DNA of 64,000 nucleotides from Siphonodentalium dalli (Eukaryota > Mollusca > Scaphopoda > Gadilida > Siphonodentaliidae): positions 229,034,961 through 229,098,960 of the forward strand of contig CP136066.1 in assembly GCA_032622095.1 (NCBI GenBank), written 5' to 3'. A program made the translations under genes and the position numbers. The notes under the pieces are model-generated. The model worked only from the letters and a program-made list of their open reading frames with translations, was not told the origin of the DNA and did no database searches. How positions within the stretch are numbered: the first letter of the stretch is position 1; each line of letters opens with the position of its first letter. Of this stretch, positions 36,107-48,276 are shown in pieces.

Positions 36107-39025
36107 TTTGGCCGACGTCCGCCCCAGATCAGCAGTTCAAAATGCAGTTCAGCACTTCACCGGGAACAGTTCAGCAGATTCCCCGAACGCAGTTTCACCG
36201 ATTTTTAACCAAGACAGTTAGGTATATGTTGTGCAAAAGCCATTTTATCGATGGCCCACAAGGAAATATAGGAAGAAAACACGATTTGACCGACCTCCAC
36301 CCCAGTTCAGCAGTTCAAAATCCCGTTCAGCCCTTTATTTGGGGCAGATCAGCAGATTATCACCTAAAACGCTGATCAGCAGATTTCCCGATTTTAGTTT
36401 AACTCAAATATAACGACGATGGCGGGTTGTAGTTTGTGCAAATGACTTGTAATTAATGGGACACAACCATGTTCATGGATAGAAAACCATTTGACAGATG
36501 TCCACTCCAGTTCAGCAGTTCAAAATCCCGTTCAGCGGTTCATATCGAGCAGTTCAGCAGATTACCCGAACGCAGTTTAACCGATATTTAACGAGGATAG
36601 TCGGGTATGTGTTGTGCAAATGACATTTTATTGATGGTCCATAAAGAAATACAGGAAGAAAACACGATTTGGCCGACATATACCCCAGTTCAGCAGTTCA
36701 AATCCGGTTCAGCACTATATTTGGGGCAGTTCAGCAGAATCTCCAAAACTCAGTTTAACTGATTTTTAACAAAGATATTCAGGTATAGGTGATGCAAATG
36801 ACATTTTATCGATGGCTCATAACCAGGTACATGTATAGAACACCATGTGATCGATGTCCACCCCAGATCAGCAGTTCAAAATCTCGTTCAGCACTTTACC
36901 GGGAACAGTTCAGTGTATTCCCGAACGCAGTTTAACCGATTTGTAACGAGGAAAGTCGGGTATTTGTTGTGCAAATGACATTTTATCGATGGTCCATAAT
37001 GAAATAATGGAAGAAAACACGATTTGGCCGACATACACCCCTGTTCAGCAGTTCAAAATCCCGTTCAGCACTCTATTTGGGGCAGTTCAGTAGTATCTCC
37101 AAAACTCAGTTTAACTGATTTTTAACAACGATATTCAGGTATAGGTGATGCAAATGACATGGATAGAAAACCATTTGGCCGACGTCCAAGCCAGATCAGC
37201 AGTTCAAAATCCCGATCAGCGCTTTACCGGGAACAGATCAGCAGTTCAAAATCCCGTTCAGCACTTTACCGGGAACAGTTCAGCAGATTCCCCGAACGCA
37301 GTTTAACCGATTTTTAACGAGAATAGTCAGGTATTTGTTGTGTATTTATTTATTGACCATCGATAAAATGTCATTTGCACAACACTTACCCGACTATCCT
37401 CGTTAAAAATCGGTTAAACTGCGTTCGGGGAATCTGCTGAACTGTTCCCGGTAAAGTGCTGAACGGGATTTTGAACTGCTGATCAATCTGGCTTGGAAGT
37501 CGGCCAAATGATTTTATATCCATGTACCGGGTTATAAGCCATCGATAAAATGTCATTTGCATCATCTATACCTGGATATCTTTGTTAAAAATCAGTTAAA
37601 CTGAGTTTTGGAGATTCTGCTGAACTGCCCCAAATAGAGTGTTGAACCGGAGTTTGAACTGCTGAACTGGGGTATATGTCGGCCAAATCGTGTTTCCTTC
37701 CTGTATTTCTTTATGGACCATCGATAAAATGTCATTTGCACAACACATACCCGACTATCCTCGTTAAAATTCGGTTAAACTGCGTTCGTATAATCTGCTG
37801 AACTGCTCGATATGAACCGCTGAACGGGATTTTGAACTGCTGAACTGGAGTGGACGTCGGCCAAATGGTTTTCTATCCATGAACCTGGTTATGTCCCTTT
37901 AATTACAAGTCATTTACACCCCCTAAACTCTACTAACTTTGTTACAATTGAGTTAAACTGCGTTCGCGATAATCTACTGAACTGCAGCCACCGTAATGCT
38001 GAACGGGATTTTGAACTTCTGAACGGGCATGATGGGCGGTTAAAATGTGTCCCCTTCCTGTATTGGCATATAACACATGTATTGCGTGTCATTTACACAA
38101 CCTACAACCCACCATCGTCGTTATATTTGAGTAAAACTAAAATCGGGAAATCTGCTGATCAGCGTTTTAGGTGATAATCTGCTGATCTGCTCGATATGAA
38201 CTGCTGAACTGGATTTTGAACTGCTGAACGGGCATGGCGGGCGGTCAAAATGTGTCCCGTTCCTGTATTGGCATATAATACATATATTACGTGCCATTTA
38301 CACAACCTACAACCGCCATCGCCGTTATATTTGAGTTAAACTAAAATCGGGAAATCTGCTGATCAGCGTTTTAGGTGATAATGTGCTGATCTGCTCGATA
38401 TGAACTGTTGAACTGGATTTTGAACTGCTGAACGGGCATGGCGGGCGGTCAAAATGTGTCCCATTCCTGTATTGGCATATAACACATGTATTGTGTGTCA
38501 TTTACACAACCTACAACCCACCATCGTCGTTATATTTGAGTAAAACTAAAATCGGGAAAACTGCTGATCAGCGTTCTAGGTGATAATCTGCTGATCTGCT
38601 CGATATGAACTGCTGAACTGGATTTTGAACAGCTGAGCGGGCATGGCGGGCGGTCAAAATGTGTCCCATTCCTGTATTGGCATATAACACATGTATTGCG
38701 TGTCATTTACACAACCTACAACCCACCATCGTCGTTATATTTGAGTAAAACTAAAATCGGGAAATCTGCTGATCAGCGTTTTAGGTGATAATCTGCTGAT
38801 CTGCTCGATATGAACTGCTGAACTGGATTTTGAACCGCTGAACGGGCATGGCGGGCGGTCAGAATGTGTCCCCTTCCTGTATTGGCATATAATACATATA
38901 TTACGTGCCATTTACACAACCTACAACCCGCCATCGCCGTTATATTTGAGTTAAACTAAAATCGGGAAATCTGCTGATCAGCGTTTTAGGTGACCTGCTG
39001 ATCAGCTGCTGATTCAGCGTGTTAG
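36107..39025. repeat. 2.9-kb inverted repeat of ~180-200-bp satellite units
   Basis: Left half (36107-~37349): about seven units with AGCAGTTCAAAATCCCGTTC, TTTAACCGATTTTTAACGAG and ACATTTTATCGATGG. Right half (~37350-39025): eight or nine units in the opposite orientation (CATCGATAAAATGTCATTTG, GGTTAAACTGCGTTCG, GAACTGCTGAACTGG). The junction is at about 37345-37360. Units in the far right form a more uniform sub-family (GGGCATGGCGGGCGGTCA). CAGTTCAGCAG and TGATCAGC motifs recur throughout. No ORF. Confidence 0.9.
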
Positions 39026-39410
39026 GTACACCCAGTCTCTACACGGCGTAGATAGCGGCTTCCGTGACATATTTGCCGATTCTTGTGCTTTATTTCTTCA
39101 ATCTCTATTGTTTACTTTAAAGGTGAGGGAAACCTAGTTTATCATAAAACTTGCCTCAGTCGTGGTTGGTTGCAAATCATTCCCTGAAACATCTCACTAT
39201 ATTTTGAACGCAATAGCTGTATGACCATTCACGATTATGTCTCACGCGATATTATTTGTTATTGTAAACAGAAACCGTGTGCATACGCACCTTGTACATA
39301 GTTATTATATATACCATACATATATAGAAAGATTATAATGTGTTCCTTATTCTTTGTCGATACATTATACCATGCATGTATATGCACATCAATACCGTAA
39401 TATATATAAC
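39026..39410. other. Non-coding spacer
   Basis: Single-copy-looking AT-rich sequence between two repeat blocks; nothing recognised. Confidence 0.4.
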
Positions 39411-42400
39411 TAGCTGGTTGACCCGTCTTCGTCCGGGCTGTTTCCCCTCTGCTTTTCGGCGAATTGCTCGATTTGACCTTGAATTGACCATTTTGAATGT
39501 CAAGGTCAGGTCGAGGTCACGATTTGACCCGTCCAAAACACTCCCCGGACAAAAGTACCTGTCGAAATCCGTCAGGTTTTACCCGATTTCACCTTGAATT
39601 GACCATTTTGAAGGTCAAGGTCAGGGTGGGGTAACGATTTGACCCGTTCAAAACGCACATCGGACAAAAGTAACCCTATGTATCAAATGTTGTCGAAATC
39701 CGTCAAAATTCGCGATTTGACCTTGAATTGAAAATTATGAAGGTCGAGGTCACGATTTGACCCGTCCAAGACACTGCCCGGACAAAATTACCCATGGGTA
39801 TCAAATTTCGTCGAAATCTGTCCGTTTTACCCGATTTGACATTGAATTGACCTTTTTGATGGTCAAGGTCAGGTCGGGTTAACCATTTGACCCGTCCAAA
39901 AGACTCCCCGGACAAAAGTATCTGTAGGTATCAAATTTCGTCGAAATCCGTCCCGTTTTACAAGATTTGACCTTGAATTTACCCTTTTGAAGGTCAAGTT
40001 CAGGTCGGAGTCACTATTTGACCCGTCGAAAACACTCCCTGGAAAAAAGTAACCATAGGTATCAAATTTCGTCAAAATCCGTCAGGCAGTTTTCCCGGCC
40101 ATAGCTAACAGATAAACAAACAGACAGAAGTCCCAAAATATATATTAGACTAGCTGGTGGACCCGACGTCGTCTGGGCTGTTTCCCCTCTGATTTTCGGC
40201 GAATTGCTCGAATTGACCTTGAATTGTCCAAAAGTACCCGTCGAAACCGTCAGGTTTTACCCGATTTCACCTTGAATTGACCATTTTGAAGGTCAAGGTC
40301 AGGTTGGGGTAACGATTTGACCCGTCCAAAATACACCTCGGACAAAAGAAACCCTATGTATCAAATGTTGTCGAAATCCCGTCAAAATTCGCGATTTGAC
40401 CTTGAATTGAAAATTTTGAAGGTCAAGGTCAGGTCGGGTCAAGATTAGACGCGTCCAAAACACTGCCCGGACAAAAGTACCCTTGGGTATCAAATTTCGT
40501 CTAAATCAGTCCGTTTTACCCGATTTGACCTTGAATTGACCGTTTTGAGGGTCAAGGTCAGGGTAACGATTTGACCCGTCCAATAGACTCCCCGGACAAA
40601 AGTATCTATAGGTATCAAATTTCGTCGAAATCCGTCCCGTTTTACCCGATTTGACCTTGAATTGACCTTCTTGAAGGTCAAGGTCAGGTCGGAGTCACGA
40701 TTTTACCAGTCCAAAACACCCCTGGACAAAAGTAACCCTGTGTACCAAGTTTGGGCTAACTCCGCCCGGCAGTTTTCCCGGCCATAGCTAACAGACAGAC
40801 AACGAACAGACAGACAGAAGTCCCAAAATATATATTAGACTAGCTGGTGGACCCGACTTCGTCCAGGGCTGTTTCCCCTCTGCTTTTCGGCGATTTGCCC
40901 TTGAATTAACCATTTTGAAGGTCAAGGTCAGGTCGAGATAACGATTTGACCCGTCCAAAACACTCCCCGGACAAAAGTACCCGACAAAAGAATCCGTCGA
41001 AATCCGTCAGGTTTTACCCGATTTGACCTTGAATTAACCATTTTGAAGGTCAAGGTCAGGTTGGGTCACCATTTGACCCGTCCAAAACACTCCTCGTACA
41101 AAAGTAACCCTATGTATCAAATGTTGTCGAAATCCCGTCAAAATTCGCGATTTTACCTTGAATTGAACATTTTGAAGGTCAAGGTCAGGTCGGGATCACG
41201 ATTTGACCCGTTCAAAACGCACATCGGACAAAAGTAACCCTATGTATCAAATGTTGTCGAAATCCGTCAAAATTCGCGATTTGACCTTGAATTGAAAATT
41301 ATGAAGGTCGAGATCACGATTTGACCCGTCCAAGACACTGCCCGGACAAAATTACCCATGGGTATCAAATTTCGTCGAAAGCCGTCCGTTTTACCCGATT
41401 TGACATTGAATTGACCTTTTTGATGGTCAAGGTCAGGTCGGGTTAACCATTTGACCCGTCCAAAAGACTCCCCGGACAAAAGTATCTGTAGGTATCAAAT
41501 TTCGTCGAAATCCGTCCCGTTTTACACGATTTGACCTTGAATTTACCCTTTTGAAGGTCAAGTTCAGGTAGGAGTCACTATTTGACCCGTCGAAAACACT
41601 CCCTGGAAAAAAGTAACCATAGGTATCAAATTTCGTCAAAATCCGTCAGGCAGTTTTCCCGGCCATAGCTAACAGACAAACAAACAGACAGAAGTCCCAA
41701 AATATATATTAGACTAGCTGGTGGACCCGACGTCGTCTGGGCTGTTTCCCCTCTGATTTTCGGCGAATTGCTCGAATTGACCTTGAATTGTCCAAAAGTA
41801 CCCGTCGAAATCCGTCAGGTTTTACCCGATTTCACCTTGAATTGACCATTTTGAAGGTCAAGGTCAGGTTGGGGTAACGATTTGACCCGTCCAAAACACA
41901 CCTCGGACAAAAGAAACCCTATGTATCAAATGTTGTCGAAATCCCGTCAAAATTCGCGATTTGACCTTGAATTGAACATTTTGAAGGCCAAGGTCAGGTC
42001 GGGTCAAGATTAGACGCGTCCAAAACACTGCCCGGACAAAAGTACCCTTGGGTATCAAATTTCGTCAAAATCAGTCCGTTTTACCCGATTTGACCTTGAA
42101 TTGACCTTTTTGAAGGTCAAGGTCAGGGTAACGATTTGACCCGTCCAATAGACTCCCCGGACAAAAGTATCTATAGGTATCAAATTTCGTCGAAATCCGT
42201 CCCGTTTTACCCGATTTGACCTTGAATTGACGTTCTTGAAGGTTGTTGAAGGTCAAGGTCAGGTCGGGATCACGATTTGACCCGTCCAAAACACTCCCCG
42301 GACAAAAGTACCCTTGGGTATCAAAATTCGATGCAATCCGTCCGTTTTACCCGATTTGACCTTGAATTTATCTGTAGGTATCAAATTTCGTCGAAATACG

Positions 42401-43681
42401 TCTCGTTTTACCCGATTTGACATTGAATTGACATTTTTGAAGGTCAAGGTCAGTTCGGAGTAACGATTTGACCCGTCCAAATATGCTCCTGCGAATATTC
42501 GATATTCGATTCGAGATTCGATTCGAAAGTCAAATTCGATACGAATTCGAGTCGAAATTGCCAATTCGAAATTTCGAATATTCTATGGCGGAAAAGTAGG
42601 CTGTTTCAGGACAAGTACACATGTCGATCTTAGCTGTTTGTGGCATTTAATTCCATAAAATTATGTATATATGCACATTATAATTCTTATTGTACATAGC
42701 CAACAATTAGCCATGATAGGACGACTAAATACGTCTGAATTATATAGCTTTAAAATGGTAGCAAAAGCTAGCAGATAGCCAATGGACTGACGACGCGGTA
42801 AATTATAATAGCTATGAGACTGGGCTACCGATAGCGTTATCCACCGTCTATTCGATTCCGTGTTATGTAATATGGGTGAGAATGTAAACAACACATGTTC
42901 CTGGTGTCGAAAAGTGCATTTTGGCACTGTTCTCTTTTGAAGTTGACTTTCAGTTTCAGAGTTTTCTTTTACAATGGACAAAATTTCGTCCATCATTCAT
43001 GTTTATTTTAAACATGATAAAGCTGCAGGCACGTGTGATGAATTGCAACGTGCATGGTGTATAAATCGCAAGCATCTGGGACAATGACCCATCTATGGAA
43101 TCTGTTCAAGAAGCATCAACCAATACATGAAGAGGCTACACTGCGACTGTTGTTGCGTCTTCAAGTTTATAACAACGGTTGTTTCCGAATGATGATTTGC
43201 AATTTTGCATGTACATGCAAACTGTAGAAATTTCGTGTGATTTTAGTTTGATAATCCATTTAGTGGTAATATATTAATCGTTGTGATGGCCGCATGGACG
43301 TTTTAATCTGCTTTGTTTTCTTGACAATTATAAATCGAAGTTAATAGTATATCAAACGACGGTTTATCGCCACATAAGTTCTGATGGAACTTCATGCATG
43401 TAGTTCATAGAATGTTTCACAAATAATCTAATCGTTGACAAAACATACCTAATTGAGAATGCAACACACAGATATGATTCAATTCGATATTCGATTCGAT
43501 TTTGTGAATTCGATTCGATATTCGATTCGATCAAAATATCCAATTCGCAGGACCCTACGTCCAAAACACCCCCTGGGCAAAAGTAACCCTAGGTACCAAG
43601 TTTGGGCTAAATCCGTCTGGCAGTTTTCCCGGCCATAGCTAACAGACAAACAAAAGACAGACGTCCCAAAATATATAGTAG
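39411..43681 (+). repeat. Four head-to-tail copies of the minisatellite-bearing repeat
   Basis: Copies start CTAGCTGGTGGACCCG at 39411, 40149, 40839 and 41713, each abutting the previous copy's end (AAATATATATTAGA|CTAGCTGG). Copies 1+2 and 3+4 match best at an offset of ~1565 bp, so a dimer was duplicated. Copy 4 is split by the hAT element at 42482-43557. AAGGTCAAGGTCAGG occurs many times. Confidence 0.9.
42482..43557 (+). mobile_element. 1076-bp non-autonomous hAT element with 8-bp TSD
   Basis: Flanked by perfect 8-bp duplications CGTCCAAA (42474-42481 and 43558-43565). Terminal inverted repeats TATGCTCCTGCGAAT and TAGGGTCCTGCGAAT (right end complemented). Subterminal TTCGATTCGATATTCGA repeats occur at both ends. 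Internally (about 43005-43135, + strand, frame broken once) a degenerate BED-type zinc finger is visible: VYFKHDKAAGTCDELQ followed in another frame by SGTMTHLWNLFKKHQP. The catalytic transposase domain is missing. Inserted in copy 4 of the host repeat. Confidence 0.92.
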
Positions 43682-44930
43682 ATACAGAAAATGACCAAAA
43701 CTGTTCATTTGACCAAAGCTTTTTTTTTTAGCTCACATGAGACGAAGTCCCCGGTGGAGCTATAGTCATCACTCCTCGTCCGTCGTCCGTCCATCCGTCC
43801 ATCGTCCGTCAACAATTCTTTAAACATCTTCTCCTCTGGAACCATGAAACCAAATGGGTTCATATTTGGTGTGGATGGTCCCTAGGTGACTGTCATTCAG
43901 GTTTGTTCAAATGAGGTCACTGGGTCAAATAGTTGCGAAGCCAGGGCCACCTAGAGTGGTACAGTCTGGTCTGCATCACTAATGTCTTTATAATCCTGAT
44001 AACGAAATATAGATAACACATAATTGTTACAATAATACATGTGCTAATATTGTTCAACTACTAGGATAGGCTGTTTTTGGTGTCACATGGAGAAAACTAT
44101 GCTACTGATGGGACTGTCATAAACTGCAATACAATGGATTATGGTGATGATCTCACCAATATACATGTATCTGCTCAGGTTGTGTTGAATGTACAGAAAC
44201 TGTGTATATGAGTGATAGACCATAATTACAGTTAATCCAGTATATATCATACAGCAGTTGAGAATTCGGTTGCTGGGCATCTGGAGTATTCTGTGATGGC
44301 CACTTGAATAACTTAATTGTACACCTGTATTCATATGTTTACTCTAGTCCTATTGTTTGATACTGTAGTATATAACCAGCACACACACATGTATATGTAA
44401 ATTAACTTTGAGGAGTGGTGTGATTACACATCAGAGAGAAAGGTTTTGCATGGAGGTGGGTGACCGCGATGGTTTTTTTGTGGTATAGTAAGATATACCA
44501 CCTCCCTCACCTGTATTAGAAATACAAAATTGACTGGTGCCCAATGACTGAAATCCACATAACAACAGGTTTACCAAGCAATGAGAAGATTTGTGACCTT
44601 GATAATGCCTTAGTAACTTAATTTTCACCACATTCATGGCTGAATAAAACCTATGATTCTACAATGGTACAAGTACATGTATTCTATTGGTTCGAAACGG
44701 TATTGCCTGCAATGGTAAACAATATCCATCTATAGGCTTTTTGCAGTTTTTATGCAATAGGGCTTATTATGAAATAGAATGCTAAATTTTTATACATGAA
44801 GATGCAAGTTTTCATACAAATAACAGTATTAACTGAAGTAAAGTGATAGATTCTACATAAATTTATGGGGCTTGTGAATTGTTCTATTCTAATTTAATGC
44901 GGGGTTACTTTGCCAATGTGGCAAAGTGAC
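43682..44930. other. Non-coding; one mollusc-type interspersed repeat
   Basis: Around 43730-43930 there is an AGCTCACATGAGACGAAG...CGTCCGTCCATCCGTCC sequence like an interspersed repeat common in bivalves. The rest, to 44930, holds nothing recognisable; short ORFs lack motifs. Confidence 0.5.
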
Positions 44931-46274
44931 CAGTGTTCACGCTGTCGGTAGCCAAATTAGCCAATGGCTAATCTTTTTCGAATTTGGCTAATAAAAATTT
45001 CATTTGGCTAAACTTTTGGCTAAACTTTTTTTTACCCCAAATGGAGACTGAAAGCATGGAGTCAGAAAGCTAATTAATAAAAGCGCTCAATAGATCGACA
45101 TTCAAGACGAAGTTAGGTGACGAAAGTATTTCATTATTTCCGTACTTATGAAATATCGTTCCGTAACAGCAAAAGGTAAGCTCTAACAATTAGTGTACAG
45201 TAAACATACTGTTATTTCCAAATCTAACATAAATTTTGGCAAGTGGGTTTTCAATTCTGTGATATGAACGATCTAGTCCGAAAATATCGAAAGTGGTAAT
45301 ATATTGCCGACTGTACAAAGGGAAACCCGATCGCGGACAGTACAAAGGGAAACCCGATCGACAACTCTATCAACCAAGCGATCACACAGTGATATGCAAT
45401 CATCTTTAGTTTTCACAAAACGGACATTCAAAGACGCATGGACATTAAACCGACCGTGGTTGAATCATGACAATGTGAAGAAAGCAATATTTTGTAAAGT
45501 GTGCATTGACGCTGGTATATAAGCAATTTGTTCGTAACAGGCTGTTTTAATCTGGAGAAAGATTACATCACTCTGCACGAAACAGCAAAAGGTTATTATT
45601 TTACATTTAATCCCCTAATCCCCCATTGTCTGTCTGGTCACTCACGGGACTCCCGCACAATGCATGTTTATGATGACATTGTATTTATGACGGTCGATGT
45701 TTATGAGCACCAAGTGTAAGACAATAGCTTAATCAGCCAAATGTGAATCACGACAGATATTTTGTGGCTATTTGTCGTCAATACCGATACAGTCAAAATA
45801 ATATGCATGCTTTTATGACAGATTGTAATTTGATAATTGCGTAACAATATTAAGTTATTAGTTTCCAGATGTCACTTAGATATTTTCGCAAGGATAAATA
45901 TTTAATGATTTAAAAAAAAAATATTGATATAAAACAAAAAAATAATAAATTAAGTAGGACAATCCCGGGTTACTCCCCCCCCCCCAAATCACTCTTTCAC
46001 ATAAAGATTAATAAATTTTTAATAAATGATATATATAAAAATACTTCCAGTTCATAAAAATTATTTAAATTATTGTGTATTTTACCTGTGTCTGTTAGAT
46101 TTTACGTTTTAGTCATCAATTGTGAACCGACCAGAAAACGATGATTTAATTTGGCCAAATTCTTTTTTAATTTGGCCAAAAAACATTTGGCTAAAGTTTT
46201 TTTCATTTGGCTAATAAAATTTTCATTTGGCTAAACTTTTGGCTAAAGTTTTTTTCGGTCCAGCGTGAACACTG
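44931..46274 (+). mobile_element. 1344-bp hAT element A (copy 1) with 8-bp TSD
   Basis: Perfect 14-bp terminal inverted repeats CAGTGTTCACGCTG and 8-bp duplications AAAGTGAC (44923-44930, 46275-46282). Subterminal TTTGGCTAAACTTTTGGCTA repeats lie at both ends. Internally (45436-45595) a degenerate zinc-finger segment reads WTLNRPWLNHDNVKKAIFCK with VC, then after a stop/frame change (45520-45522) NLFVTGCFNLEKDYITLHE. This resembles the N-terminal finger of hAT-type transposases related to ZMYM/ZNF862-like proteins. Non-autonomous. A second, inverted copy is at 53032-54186. Confidence 0.92.
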
Positions 46275-46789
46275 AAAGTGACCCCGAGCGATTTCAATTC
46301 TCACATGGAAATTTAGTTTTTTCCAAATTACTAGTACAATTAAATAATCTAATACCAGGAAAAAGTTAATATATTCATGGTAACATGACCAAATAACAAT
46401 AAATATGAACTTTCCCTCAGGTGCGTATCATTGCTGGTGTCGAAGAAACCCTACAAATTTGGAGTTACGTAGAAAAATGTGCCAAAATGTTCTATAAAGG
46501 GCGCGTGGTGACCTTGACCTTCATAATTTGTATACATCAATTTTTGTGGCTCATGTGATACAATCTGAACTTGTAAAATCATTAGTACATATGAAACATT
46601 TTGCTATCTAGTTATTGGTGCTGAGTTGTTAATTATTATCTTTTTCTCAGTGACATGGCAAAGTCACCCCGTTGGTGGTAAAGTCACCCCATTTTACGGT
46701 ACTGCGCGAATTTAAATACGAGTAAGTTATAGAGAATTATATATAGTTATAGAGGATATGTAATGAGTCAGAAATTTATACAAAATTTA

Positions 46790-47032
46790 CTAACCGAGTG
46801 TACGAGCATACTACATTACTACATACTACAATACACATATAACTAAACAATTATGAAAGTCCACATTAATATTAGAAAAACTATCATTAAAACTCAACCT
46901 GAGAGTTGTGCAAATTTGAAGTGTTGAATAGCTATTTACCCGTGGGATAACATTTTGCGTATCGCGATACGCATCGTATCGTTGGTCCCGTATCGCGATA
47001 CGTATCGTGACCAAGCGTATCGTTACAGGCCT
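46790..47032 (-). mobile_element. End fragment of hAT element B
   Basis: About 230 bp ending CGTATCGTTACAGGCCTA is the reverse complement of the first ~215 bp of the element at 50553-51518, including the CGATACGTATCGCGATACGG tract. The other terminus is absent, so it is a truncated copy. Confidence 0.75.
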
Positions 47033-48276
47033 ACAGCCGTGTGTACGTAAAAATCGTAGCTGGAAATGGTCGTAGGGTAGTCAATCACATTCTTTAGAAC
47101 AACCTATGCTAGCATAATGTACGATGAGATTGCAATCGTCTGAACAAACTATCCACGATCTCGTCGGGGCCCGATTCCTCCACTTACGATTGTATCGTGG
47201 GCGTCTGAACATACACTAAGTTGTTCCCACAGTATGTTATACTTGTGATAGTTACTAGTATAGTATGCTTGCACAGTGTTCACCGGCAATGAAGGATCCA
47301 GGTTTTCTTTGGGGACACCTGTTTTTGGGCAAAGATATGCCGAAGACCTGAGTAAGGGAGGTTCGTGAGGGGGTATTCCCCTGCTTATGGTGGGGTGGGT
47401 CTGGTGGTACTCCCCTGGAAAAATTTGAAAATCCAACGCATTGAGAGCTAGTCTAGGGCTCTCGTAATCAGTATTTTGAATTTAACTGAGAGGTAAATTT
47501 GATCTAGTTTCTCAAGTGTAACTTTGGAAATTTGTATATATGTACCGGTATGGATTGGAAATTCTTATAAGTTATTGTCCGATATCTTTTGGTTCAATGG
47601 CTTATGCTTATCCCACAGGTCCCCAGAAAAAAAATTGAACCCGCCCCAATAGTACTTAATCCTATGGGATGTTAATTAAGTTAGTAATTACTTTATGTTA
47701 ATTATTCATTTGGTATTATGAGATCCCACCTGAACCAGGTTGATTTGATCAAAGTGTCACTGTTCCTGTACTGTATTGTGTAATTTCACTTGAATTTGAT
47801 TGAAGTATGAAGGCTGAATGATAACAAACCTGAACTCAAGCTATTGAAGTGTTCATAGATTAAAGCTTGATAAAGCCAAACATACTTTACAGTATGATTC
47901 CAACTGTTAATTTTTTTTGTAAACTTAAATGTCTTATGTCAATATATAATCTTGTTATGCTATGAATTGGGACCTGAATTACCAAAAAAATAAAAATAAA
48001 AAATTTTGGTAACTTTTTTTTTGGGGCGCTTGGAGTTTGGGCGCCCAAACCGGTAAACAGTATGAAAAACGGTCTGGATATGTCCATGACCTGCCCCTGG
48101 CGTATTGTGATAATCACCAACCAATCATCAGAAATTAGGAAATGATGGAATCGAGATAAAAAAGATACATGCAAATTTCAATGACGTGCATAAAAACAGG
48201 TAGAAAATGTAATGTAGCGAAAAATACATAATAATGCAATACTTCAGTATGGACAGTATGTCGTGATATAATATTA
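47033..48276. other. Non-coding, nothing recognised
   Basis: No repeat family, exon or RNA gene could be supported; the short ORFs have no motif. Confidence 0.4.
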
